Positions 7,913 through 13,770 of a DNA stretch of 19,264 nucleotides are shown in pieces. The translations under genes and the position numbers were made by a program. The notes under the pieces are model-generated. The model saw nothing but the letters and a program-made list of their open reading frames with translations. It made no database searches and was not told the DNA's origin. Source of the stretch: Fibrobacterales bacterium. Lineage in GTDB: Bacteria; Fibrobacterota; Fibrobacteria; Fibrobacterales; Fibrobacteraceae. Within the stretch, counting starts at the first letter, position 1. The number at the start of each line of letters is the position of its first letter. The stretch spans positions 1 to 19,264 of the forward strand of contig BNUP01000031.1 in assembly GCA_025997455.1 (NCBI GenBank), read 5' to 3'.

Positions 7913-9223
7913 TTAGTTATCAGTCCGGTTAAATTCTATACGACGATTTTTTGCTCTGCCCGCCGCTGTTTTATTTGATGCAACCGGAACATCGGGTCCC
8001 TTACCATCGAATGTGAGGCGATTTTCACTTATTCCCTGTTTTACCAAGAAATCTACAACCGCTTTTGCACGGTCTTCCGACAGTTTTATGTTCTTATCGC
8101 GCTTACCTTGGTCATCTGTGTGCCCTATAACTCTGAATTGAACTTCAGGGTAATTTTGCATTGTTTCGACAACGCCCATTAAGTTTGCAAAAGAGTCATC
8201 GGTTAAAGTTGATTTTCCGCTTTCAAAATTGATACCCTCAACAACAAACACGCGCTTTGGCGGTGGCGGAGGAGGTGCCGCAGGTTCAGGTTCCGGCTGT
8301 GCGACCGCTACTGTGTCTTGAACTTCAAAATCAAATTCCGCCTCAGGTTCATCTTGAACAACGGGAGCAGGGGCAGGTTCGCCGTCTTCGCTCGGTTTTG
8401 GGCGAACTACTGAAATGTCCTCTATTAAGCCTATGTCTAAGCGACCCTGACCGCGTTTTTGCATTGGCGATTTGGGTTGCGTGAAGAAATTGGGGCTGAA
8501 TATGGAGGGACTGCGGAATAGAGGGTCGAGTGATACATTGGTTCTATTTACTTTGATAAATCTGTTGAAGGGGTAGTAGTTCTTATATATATTGTTGTAG
8601 TCCATACGGGTTTGACCCGATGCAGGGTCGGCAAATACGCCGTAATAGTGGTTTTCCATAAAGATGTTGTTGGTTGCCACGACATTTGAGGGACCTTTGA
8701 GTGCAAGCCCTGAATACCCGTTTCGTAATACGACATTCTGCTCAATTTTTGAATCGAGCGATTTTGCTCCCCAAGCCAAAATTCCCGACCAACGGTTGCC
8801 ATAAACCACATTATTTGCAATTTCGGGGAGCGAAATGAACGCCGCTATGCCGCTTGCGTGATTGTCTAAGACATAGTTATCGTGTATGTAGAGCATTGCA
8901 TTTTCGCAGAGAATGCCCTCTAAACCGTTGCGGATTGTGAAACCCGAAATTTCGGAGCCGGTTGTTCCCATTACGGTGGGACCGTGCCTGCCGCCGTCTA
9001 TTATTGTGGTGAGAGGGTCTTCGCCTTTGAGAACCACATCCATAACGAGCGTGACATTCTCGTTATAAATGCCTCTTTTGACGAAAATTGTGTCGCCTGC
9101 ATCTGCATTTCCGAGTGCATCGGAAATGGTTTTGTAAGATCCCGGAACGCTGATGTTTTTTGCGGATACACCGCCGAATAAAAGCATTGTTCCCAAAATT
9201 GCAATAGAGAGTTTTTTTAGCAT
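7913..9223 (-). CDS. β-helix (NosD-like) protein with C-terminal OmpA peptidoglycan-binding domain
   Basis: The 436-residue protein has a signal peptide (MLKKLSIAILGTMLLFGGVSA). Residues about 25-235 show right-handed parallel β-helix coils with repeating I-x-x-N, G-I and N-x-I/V patterns of the NosD/pectate-lyase fold. Residues 270-325 are a Pro/Glu-rich linker. Residues 326-436 are an OmpA/Pal domain: GINFESGKSTL, then GHTDDQG with Asp370, LSEDRAKAVVDFL with Arg385, and NRRIEF. Asp and Arg at these places bind diaminopimelate in OmpA/Pal, so this domain should anchor to peptidoglycan. The β-helix has no visible catalytic set, so a binding or structural role is more likely than lyase activity. 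The gene is 8 nt downstream of the Hc1-like gene, with an AGGT ribosome site before the ATG. In context it is the Pal-like anchor of the machine. Confidence 0.88.
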   Translation of the reverse strand: MLKKLSIAILGTMLLFGGVSAKNISVPGSYKTISDALGNADAGDTIFVKRGIYNENVTLVMDVVLKGEDPLTTIIDGGRHGPTVMGTTGSEISGFTIRNGLEGILCENAMLYIHDNYVLDNHASGIAAFISLPEIANNVVYGNRWSGILAWGAKSLDSKIEQNVVLRNGYSGLALKGPSNVVATNNIFMENHYYGVFADPASGQTRMDYNNIYKNYYPFNRFIKVNRTNVSLDPLFRSPSIFSPNFFTQPKSPMQKRGQGRLDIGLIEDISVVRPKPSEDGEPAPAPVVQDEPEAEFDFEVQDTVAVAQPEPEPAAPPPPPPKRVFVVEGINFESGKSTLTDDSFANLMGVVETMQNYPEVQFRVIGHTDDQGKRDKNIKLSEDRAKAVVDFLVKQGISENRLTFDGKGPDVPVASNKTAAGRAKNRRIEFNRTDN

Positions 9224-9231
9224 AATTGCAC

Positions 9232-9441
9232 CTATCCTTGCTTGCTTGGAGCAGTTTCTTGTTCCGTAGCGGTTTCTTGTTTGGTGTCTTGTATTGTGTT
9301 TCTAAGGTCTTGAGCGATCTTTTTTACACTCTGCAAATGTTTACGCGCACGCGTTCCCGCACTCTTGTTGCCGCGTTGGAATTTGGAAAATTCCGCCTTA
9401 AATGATTCTATTTCAGTTTCAAATTCTTGCAATAAACCCAT
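9232..9441 (-). CDS. Hc1-like small histone-type protein
   Basis: I start this at the ATG at 9441 because GGAG stands 5 nt upstream; in-frame ATGs at 9462 and 9471 have no ribosome site. The 69-residue product reads as an amphipathic helix (ETEIESFKAEFSKF), then RGNKSAGTRARKHLQ, a second basic helix (VKKIAQDLRNTIQDTK) and an acidic/Thr tail. The GNK-x-AGTRARK pattern followed by a basic helix is characteristic of Hc1/H1-like proteins of chlamydiae and the FCB group, which bind and compact DNA. The Lys/Ala-rich tail of chlamydial Hc1 is absent. It is the first gene of the minus-strand run, and its stop lies in the ribosome site of the OmpA-domain gene. Why a nucleoid-type protein is co-located with envelope genes is unclear. 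It may simply share the promoter. Confidence 0.7.
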   Translation of the reverse strand: MGLLQEFETEIESFKAEFSKFQRGNKSAGTRARKHLQSVKKIAQDLRNTIQDTKQETATEQETAPSKQG

Positions 9442-9487
9442 AAATACTCCAATAGTCTCCATAAAATACATTTTTTTTAGAGAAAAC

Positions 9488-9544
9488 GCACACTTTTTTG
9501 AAATTTTTTTTATTTTTATGGGGTGAGGGGGGAAAAAAGTGTGC
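9488..9544. repeat. 12-bp perfect inverted repeat upstream of the envelope operon
   Basis: GCACACTTTTTT (9488-9499) is repeated in inverse as AAAAAAGTGTGC (9533-9544), with a 33-nt AT-then-G-rich spacer. It lies 47-103 nt upstream of the Hc1-like start, where promoter or operator elements of the operon would be. It could be an operator, or a hairpin ending transcripts that enter from either side. The following bases 9545-9720 hold a GTGCA-type repeat module (9601-9614) and a TTGAAAGT-type module (9616-9640). Confidence 0.55.
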
Positions 9545-9703
9545 TATTCTATAAAAAACGCACCCTCCGCCCCTGATTTTGATGGTTTGGGGGGATGGAG
9601 AACTCGGCTGTGCAAGAGTTGAAAGTGTAAAGTTGAAAGTTGATAGTGGAGAGACAGGCTTCGCACTAGTATGACAAACAACACAATAATGATAATCTTT
9701 CCA

Positions 9704-9733
9704 TTTACAGTTGTTTGTATTAATTTCTATATT
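9704..9733 (+). promoter_or_regulatory. Candidate promoter of the DUF2442 gene
   Basis: TTTACA (9704-9709), an 18-nt spacer and TATATT (9728-9733) match a housekeeping-type promoter well. The decamer TTTCTATATT at 9724-9733 also occurs, correctly oriented, before recA and before the toxin-antitoxin pair. Transcription would begin at about 9740-9741, on the GTG start codon of the gene, so the mRNA may be leaderless. Confidence 0.45.
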
Positions 9734-9740
9734 TTGCGAT

Positions 9741-10031
9741 GTGAAAAAATATTGGGATGAAAAAGAACAGGACTATATATGCTATGTTTCTGATACCGTA
9801 AGTCCGATTGCGGTTGTTCCGCTTGATGATTATATTTTAAAAATTAAATTTTCAGATGGTTTAACGAAAATTTACGATGTAAAGCCTTTATTAAATTTTG
9901 GCGTATTCAAAAAATTGCAAAATCCGTTGTTTTTCAAAACAGTTGATTTGGTATGCGGGACTGTCGGTTGGGATAACGGAGATATAGATATAGCACCCGA
10001 AACATTATATGAGGATGGAGCACTCGTCTAA
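9741..10031 (+). CDS. DUF2442 family small protein
   Basis: The product (96 residues from GTG 9741) contains VVPLDDYILKIKFSDGLTKIYDVKPLL, then F-x-x-L-x-x-P-x-F-F and GTVGWDNGDIDIAPETLYEDG. This is the complete DUF2442 pattern (D-Y-x-L-x-x-x-F-x-x-G; W-x-x-x-D-I-x-P-x-x-L-Y). Its molecular function is not established. DUF2442 genes often sit beside DUF4160 genes in toxin-antitoxin-like pairs, but no such partner is present here. There is no ATG in frame and no clear ribosome site. TTG 9711 is an alternative start, but it falls inside the likely promoter. The TAA stop overlaps the stop of the convergent permease gene by 4 nt. It could be a stray antitoxin-like gene. Confidence 0.75.
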   Translation: MKKYWDEKEQDYICYVSDTVSPIAVVPLDDYILKIKFSDGLTKIYDVKPLLNFGVFKKLQNPLFFKTVDLVCGTVGWDNGDIDIAPETLYEDGALV

Positions 10032-11023
10032 CGGGTAGAGCGGGAAAACAAAACCCACACCACAACAGGCGCACCCATTAAACTCGCCACTGCATTCAAA
10101 GGCAAAGGCGGCAAGCCCCATAAACCCTGCGACAAAAGTCCAGTAATAAGGGCGAGCAATCCGCCTGTTAAAAGCGAAGACGGAATTAAAATACGCATAT
10201 TATCCGAGTTAAAAAAACCGCGAGCCAAATGCGGAGTCGCCATACCTATAAAACCTATTGGACCGCAAAATGCAGTTGCCGCCGCCGCTAAAATTGCTGC
10301 CGACGCAAGCACCGCAAACCTGTTTTTAGAAACTGAAATTCCCAAACTCTGCGCCCCGTCATCGCCGAGTGCAATTGCATTCAAATATTTTATGCAAAAA
10401 AACGACACCGACAATCCCGTCAAAACCGCACCTGCAAAAAACGGCATCTCCGCCCAGCGCAACCTTCCAAAACTCCCGAAACCCCACGAAATAAAACCGC
10501 GCAACGCCTCCGAATTTCCGCTATACATAAGAATAGAAACAATCGCATCTGTAAAATAACCTATCATTAAACCGAGCACCAAAAGTCCGGCGTTCCCTCG
10601 AACGAACTTTGAAAATGCAATAATAAACGCAACCGCCGCACCCGCTCCAAGCGATGCCGCACTCAAAAAACCAAAGGAACCAAATCCCCAACCCGCAAGT
10701 AACAACAAAGCCACGCCAAGCGATGCCCCCGAACTTATTCCCAAAACAAAGGGACCCGCGAGCGGGTTTCTAAAAACGCTCTGCAACAAAAGTCCGCTGA
10801 GTGAAAGAGATGCACCCGCAAATACAGCGGCAAATGCCCGCGGCAAACGAAAATCCCACACGATGCGCCACTCGGCAGAATTAGATAAATGCGGAGAATT
10901 ATCGCTCCAAATTTCTCCGAATAAAATTCTAAAAACATCATAAAAAGAAATATCCGCCGTCCCCTGAAAAATCGTTAAGAGGAAAGCGGATAGTAACAGA
11001 ATCACTAAAATTGCAAAACGCAT
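10028..11023 (-). CDS. FecCD/BtuC-type ABC transporter permease
   Basis: The 331-residue protein is full length for the family and very hydrophobic, with about nine to ten membrane segments. Family signatures are clear: LSGLLLQSVFRNPLAGPFVLGISSGASLG near residues 78-106, GDDGAQSLGISV before residue 230, and GPIGFIGMATPHLARGFF near 255-272, the cytoplasmic loop that contacts the ATPase. Such permeases import iron-siderophore complexes, haem or cobalamin with a periplasmic binding protein and an ATPase. Neither partner is in this window. The gene follows rplT by 45 nt on the same strand and has no convincing ribosome site, so it probably relies on read-through from the ribosomal-protein genes. 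The 45-nt spacer carries a CGCGGTGTGTGCCGAACG repeat module. The substrate cannot be told from sequence. Confidence 0.9.
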   Translation of the reverse strand: MRFAILVILLLSAFLLTIFQGTADISFYDVFRILFGEIWSDNSPHLSNSAEWRIVWDFRLPRAFAAVFAGASLSLSGLLLQSVFRNPLAGPFVLGISSGASLGVALLLLAGWGFGSFGFLSAASLGAGAAVAFIIAFSKFVRGNAGLLVLGLMIGYFTDAIVSILMYSGNSEALRGFISWGFGSFGRLRWAEMPFFAGAVLTGLSVSFFCIKYLNAIALGDDGAQSLGISVSKNRFAVLASAAILAAAATAFCGPIGFIGMATPHLARGFFNSDNMRILIPSSLLTGGLLALITGLLSQGLWGLPPLPLNAVASLMGAPVVVWVLFSRSTR

Positions 11024-11068
11024 TTTTAGATTTTGGCGAACGCGGTGTGTGCCGAACGCCCCAAATAA

Positions 11069-11425
11069 TTAAACCTTTGCAGCCTTCACAACTTCTATGA
11101 CTTTTGCAAATGCGGCGGTATCTGTAATAGCCAAATCGGCTAAAACTTTTCGGTTCAAATTTATTTTCGCAACTGAAAGCAAATGAATAAATTCGCTGTA
11201 AGTCAATCCGTGTTCGCGCACGGCGGCATTCAAACGAACTATCCACAAAGAACGAAAATCGCCCTTCTTATCGCGGCGATGCTCGTATGCATTTTGCCCC
11301 GCGTGGGTAGATGCTTCAATTGCAAGGCGCAAGTTGCTCTTACGGCGACCGTAAAAACCCTTAACGGACTTCATGATTTTTTTGCGGCGTTCGCGACTCG
11401 GAACTCTTGTTTTTGCTCTTGACAT
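11069..11425 (-). CDS. rplT: Ribosomal protein L20
   Basis: This 118-residue basic protein has the standard L20 length and sequence: RRKKIMKSVKGFYGRRKSNLRLA, then YEHRRDKKGDFRSLWIVRLNAAVREHGLTYSEFIHLL, and a C-terminal LNRKVLADLA domain. It binds 23S rRNA early in large-subunit assembly. The start at 11425 has a GGGGGAA ribosome site. It follows rpmI by 9 nt, in the conserved order infC-rpmI-rplT. In both E. coli and Bacillus L20 represses its own operon by binding the mRNA; a candidate site lies upstream of rpmI. Confidence 0.98.
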   Translation of the reverse strand: MSRAKTRVPSRERRKKIMKSVKGFYGRRKSNLRLAIEASTHAGQNAYEHRRDKKGDFRSLWIVRLNAAVREHGLTYSEFIHLLSVAKINLNRKVLADLAITDTAAFAKVIEVVKAAKV

Positions 11426-11434
11426 AGTTCCCCC

Positions 11435-11632
11435 TTAGGCTTGCACCAGCATTCTTTTAACATGAAATACTTCAGTCTCGCGGAGCGGATCCATCCCGCG
11501 CAAATTGCGTTTGCGTTTTGTGGATTTTTTCGTGAGAATATGGCGGGTTCCGGCGTGCTTAAATTTCACACCCCCGTTTCCTGTAACTCTGAAGCGCTTT
11601 TTAGCGCCCCCGTGTGTCTTCATTTTCGGCAT
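11435..11632 (-). CDS. rpmI: Ribosomal protein L35
   Basis: The 65-residue product is a complete L35: MPKMKTHGGAKKRFRVTGNG, a central KHAGTRHILTKKSTKRKRNLRG, and a DPLRETEVFHVKRML end. It is a large-subunit protein that stabilises 23S rRNA. An AGAGG ribosome site lies 7 nt before the ATG. It sits 73 nt after infC and 9 nt before rplT; the 73-nt spacer is structured (see the separate entry). Confidence 0.98.
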   Translation of the reverse strand: MPKMKTHGGAKKRFRVTGNGGVKFKHAGTRHILTKKSTKRKRNLRGMDPLRETEVFHVKRMLVQA

Positions 11633-11705
11633 TTTTTACCTCTTAGGTTAAGGGACAAAAGTCCCGGTTTAGACCTCACCTGCTGCCTACTAGTCCCTCC
11701 TGTTC
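11633..11705 (-). promoter_or_regulatory. Structured infC-rpmI spacer, candidate L20 autoregulatory site
   Basis: In the minus-strand RNA, GGGAC (11665-11661), a UUUU loop and GUCCC (11656-11652) form a hairpin just before the rpmI ribosome site. A second GGGAC at 11697-11693 can pair with the same GUCCC, so two mutually exclusive structures are possible. L20 represses rpmI-rplT in E. coli by binding a pseudoknot between infC and rpmI. The location matches; the binding itself is inferred. Confidence 0.4.
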
Positions 11706-12365
11706 TCACTGTTCAATCCTTGAGCCGTGAGAATTCCCCCCATTTTTATCGCCCGAAGGGCTAATGGGGGTTGGAGTTTCTTGCTCGGTTTCGAGTCCTT
11801 GCGTTTCCTTCTTTTTCACTCCGCCCTTTCGGGGGCTGACTGCAATGGCGAAACACTTTTCCACTTTCAGTTCTTCTATGTCTCCGTAAGGAGATAAATC
11901 TGCTTTTGCACCGTCAATAAGCCGCCGACCAAATTCCATACGGGAAAGTTCGCGACCTCTGAATTGCACCAAGACCTTCACCTTGAAGCCCTTTTCCAAA
12001 AATTCCTGCGCCTGCACCATACGGTAGCGGTAGTCGTTGGCGGCGGTTTGGAAGTGAAGTTTAATTTCCTTCATCTGTCCGGTTGCCTGCTGATGCGCCT
12101 TAGCCGCTTTCTGTTTTTTTAACTGGTCAAAACGAAATTTTCCGTAATCGATAATTCTGCAAACAGGCGGAACTGCATTCGGTGAAACCTCCACCAAATC
12201 CAAAGCGGAATCCCGCGCGATTTGCAACGCTCTCTGCGTATCCACAACTCCGACCTGTGCACCGTTTGCATCTACAAGGCGAACCTGCGGAACTTTAATT
12301 TCTTGATTTGTGCGAACCCCGTCTTTGGGGCGATTTGGCTGCGGACGACCTCTTGGTGGAAGCAA
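11706..12365 (-). CDS. infC: Translation initiation factor IF-3
   Basis: Residues 17-80 form the N-domain (VRTNQEIKVPQVRLVD to PPVCRIIDYGKFRF) and about 97-180 the C-domain (MKEIKLHFQTAANDYRYRMVQAQEFLEKGFKVKV to CFAIAVSPRK). IF-3 binds the 30S subunit and selects start codons. The start is TTG at 12365, with AGGAG 9 nt upstream; no ATG is in frame nearby. Unusual infC starts are known, and IF-3 discriminates against them, which gives autoregulation (AUU in E. coli). After residue 180 there is a tail of about 39 residues rich in Glu, Thr, Gly and Ser, absent from the usual 170-180-residue form. The DNA of this tail includes a hairpin at 11737-11770. This is the first gene of infC-rpmI-rplT. 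Confidence 0.97.
   Translation of the reverse strand: MLPPRGRPQPNRPKDGVRTNQEIKVPQVRLVDANGAQVGVVDTQRALQIARDSALDLVEVSPNAVPPVCRIIDYGKFRFDQLKKQKAAKAHQQATGQMKEIKLHFQTAANDYRYRMVQAQEFLEKGFKVKVLVQFRGRELSRMEFGRRLIDGAKADLSPYGDIEELKVEKCFAIAVSPRKGGVKKKETQGLETEQETPTPISPSGDKNGGNSHGSRIEQ
11737..11770 (-). other. Hairpin inside the 3' end of infC
   Basis: CCCCCATT (11737-11744 on the plus strand) pairs with AATGGGGG (11763-11770), and an inner GCCC-GAA-GGGC (11751-11761) forms a second stem. In the minus-strand mRNA the tip reads CCC-UUC-GGG, which could also form a CUUCGG tetraloop. There is no U tract, so it is not a classical terminator. Its place about 100 nt upstream of rpmI suggests a role in folding of the regulatory spacer or in mRNA stability. 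Confidence 0.5.
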
Positions 12366-12410
12366 ATTTTTAAACTCCTAAAAATGATGTGAGAGGGAAT
12401 GTAGAAAATT

Positions 12411-12582
12411 GGGGTATAGGGTGTGGGGTGTGGGGTGTGGAAAATACGGCATTGCAAAAATAGGGTATGGGGTGTTGGGTGTAGAGTGTGGAAAATACGG
12501 CATTGCAAATTTTTCTGGGGCACTCTATCCACACCGCGTTCCCTTGTTAAATACAACAGGGCGGGTTAAAACCCGCCCCTAC
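12411..12582. repeat. Intergenic composite repeat between dcd and infC
   Basis: The 267-nt gap is mostly repeats. A GGTGTGG-rich run ending in AAAATACGGCATTGCA occurs twice at a 51-bp step (core copies 12441-12456 and 12492-12507). A CACTC...CACACCGCGTTC module follows at about 12517-12541. Then comes a perfect palindrome at 12559-12578 (GGGCGGGTT / AACCCGCCC) followed by CTAC. A CCCCACTTTCAACTC module is at 12595-12609. No promoter for infC is evident in it. Confidence 0.8.
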
Positions 12583-12632
12583 ATCCACCTTCTCCCCACT
12601 TTCAACTCTTCCAACCCTCCACCGCAAGCCCT

Positions 12633-13151
12633 CTAATCAAAATCCTTGTAGAGCAAACTCGGCTGAACGCCGATATTATTTTGATATTTGCCGCTATCGT
12701 AGGCTTGGTAATCGCCTTCTATTGTGTGATAATATATTTGGCAAATCTCAACATTGGGATACACTTTTATTGGGTGAATGCAGAAAATTTCGAGAGTCCA
12801 AAAGCCTGCAAAGCCCACATCGCCAAAGCCTGCCGTTACATGCACAAAAAGACCCAACCGCCCTATGGACGACCGCCCTTCAAGCATCGGGACATAGTTT
12901 TCGGTGCGGGTATATTCAACGGTGCGACCGAGATAAAGTTTGTTTGCCTGCAATACCAACCCGCTTTCGGGAATTGTGATTTTCTTATAGGCGTTTTGCT
13001 TTTTCATATCGAGTTCTTCATTTTCATAAATGAGTAACTCATTGGAAAGTTTCAAGTTATAAGAATTAGGATTCAGTTGTTTTTCGCTGAACGGGTCTAT
13101 GAAAATTCGTTTATTCAACTGCTTTTTAATTTCCAAACCGGATAATAACAT
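12633..13151 (-). CDS. dcd: dCTP deaminase
   Basis: The 172-residue protein matches dCTP deaminase, which converts dCTP to dUTP for thymidylate synthesis. Seen directly: LNPNSYNLKL near the N-terminus, EGRSSIGRLGLFVHVTAGFGDVGF at 91-114, WTLEI with the catalytic Glu121, and GKYQNN...QPSLLYKD at the C-terminus, which closes over the nucleotide. The TAG-F pattern with Gly in the HVTAG loop is closer to archaeal bifunctional deaminase/dUTPase enzymes than to the E. coli form (TAHR), so it might also cleave dUTP. That is inference. The start at 13151 has only a weak ribosome site (AGCAGAAG) and lies 6 nt after the stop of the upstream small gene, so the two are probably translated together. Confidence 0.95.
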   Translation of the reverse strand: MLLSGLEIKKQLNKRIFIDPFSEKQLNPNSYNLKLSNELLIYENEELDMKKQNAYKKITIPESGLVLQANKLYLGRTVEYTRTENYVPMLEGRSSIGRLGLFVHVTAGFGDVGFAGFWTLEIFCIHPIKVYPNVEICQIYYHTIEGDYQAYDSGKYQNNIGVQPSLLYKDFD

Positions 13152-13157
13152 CTTCTG

Positions 13158-13580
13158 CTACGGGTTTCCTGCGGTTGCATCTGTTTGTGTTGCATCCGTT
13201 GTCTCTGCTTTTTTTGCATCTTCTTTATCTTTTGCCTCTTCGGCAAGGCGGGTTTCAATTTCTTCAACCTCTTTTGAAGGTTTAACCCTGCTCTTTAAAT
13301 CCTCAAGTTTTGCCGTGTTCGATGCCCTGCTCATACGCATCACTTCGTCAAGTATGTCTAATTTAACGGCAGGATTTTTGCTTGTGCCAGAAGAATTTGA
13401 GGTGCTTGTTGAACTCGCAGAGTTGCTTGCGGAATTGTCACTACCCGCATTTGCGGCATCTTCTTTTTTCTGCAACGCATCACGGATTCTCGGTGATATA
13501 GCCTTATTATCGTAAAAACTATACATCAAGTCTGCACTTATTGGGGAATTAACGCCCAACGATGGTAAGATGTTTGCCAT
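13158..13580 (-). CDS. Hypothetical low-complexity protein upstream of dcd
   Basis: I do not recognise this 140-residue product. It has no signal peptide or membrane segment. Residues 1-42 look ordered (ending SPRIRDALQKKED). Residues about 43-68 are a Ser/Asn/Thr/Gly linker. Residues about 70-125 are a charged helical stretch likely to form a coiled coil (EVEEIETRLAEEAKDKEDAKKAE), and the end is Thr/Ala-rich. The ATG has a strong AGAGG ribosome site 6 nt upstream. It is separated from dcd by 6 nt, so the two form one transcription unit. The linker-plus-helix design suits an adaptor or regulator, but function cannot be assigned. Confidence 0.75.
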   Translation of the reverse strand: MANILPSLGVNSPISADLMYSFYDNKAISPRIRDALQKKEDAANAGSDNSASNSASSTSTSNSSGTSKNPAVKLDILDEVMRMSRASNTAKLEDLKSRVKPSKEVEEIETRLAEEAKDKEDAKKAETTDATQTDATAGNP

Positions 13581-13652
13581 AAAATACCTCTTTCTTTTAT
13601 TATCGGCACAATTTAGAAAAAGTTTAGTTTTTTTGAACCTTCTCCCTTCTCC

Positions 13653-13699
13653 CCGCGTGCACTGTCGAGTTCTTTAACAAGCGAGCGCGGTGTGAGCCG
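13653..13699 (-). repeat. Repeat modules upstream of the dcd unit
   Basis: Read on the minus strand, an AGAACTCGACAGTGCA core (about 13658-13673) is followed by CGCGGGGAGAAGGGAGAAGG (13638-13657). A GGCTCACACCGCG module is at 13687-13699. The same modules occur at 15215-15229, 16501-16523 and 16581-16620. They fill part of the 234-nt divergent gap between the dcd unit and the porin-like gene. Confidence 0.6.
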
Positions 13700-13715
13700 A
13701 ATAAACCCAAATAAA

Positions 13716-13770
13716 TTTCTAACCTATTTCTAAGTCTATCCTAACTCGACTCTAACCACCCGCTAACAGA
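13716..13770 (+). promoter_or_regulatory. Five 11-bp-phased CTAAC repeats, candidate response-regulator site
   Basis: CTAAC, CTAAG, CTAAC, CTAAC and CTAAC start at 13719, 13730, 13741, 13752 and 13763, exactly 11 bp apart, so all lie on one face of the helix. Direct repeats with 11-bp period are the known binding pattern of OmpR/PhoB-type regulators (Pho boxes in E. coli and Bacillus). TAATTT at 13778-13783 could be the -10 element just downstream, with the porin start at 13815. This is a good candidate operator for envelope or nutrient regulation of the porin. The regulator is not identified. Confidence 0.6.

Noticed and set aside
11183..11764. Plus-strand open frames opposite rplT, rpmI and infC.
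   Set aside because: They are antisense to three certain genes.
12411..12582. Possible integron- or phage-type attachment site in the repeat-rich gap.
   Set aside because: No integrase, tRNA or cargo lies beside it, and the same modules occur in several other gaps.
13099..13515. Plus-strand open frame of 138 codons rich in Ser/Ala/Phe.
   Set aside because: It is the antisense of the Ser/Asn-rich small protein and the dcd start, both with correct spacing and, for the former, a strong ribosome site.
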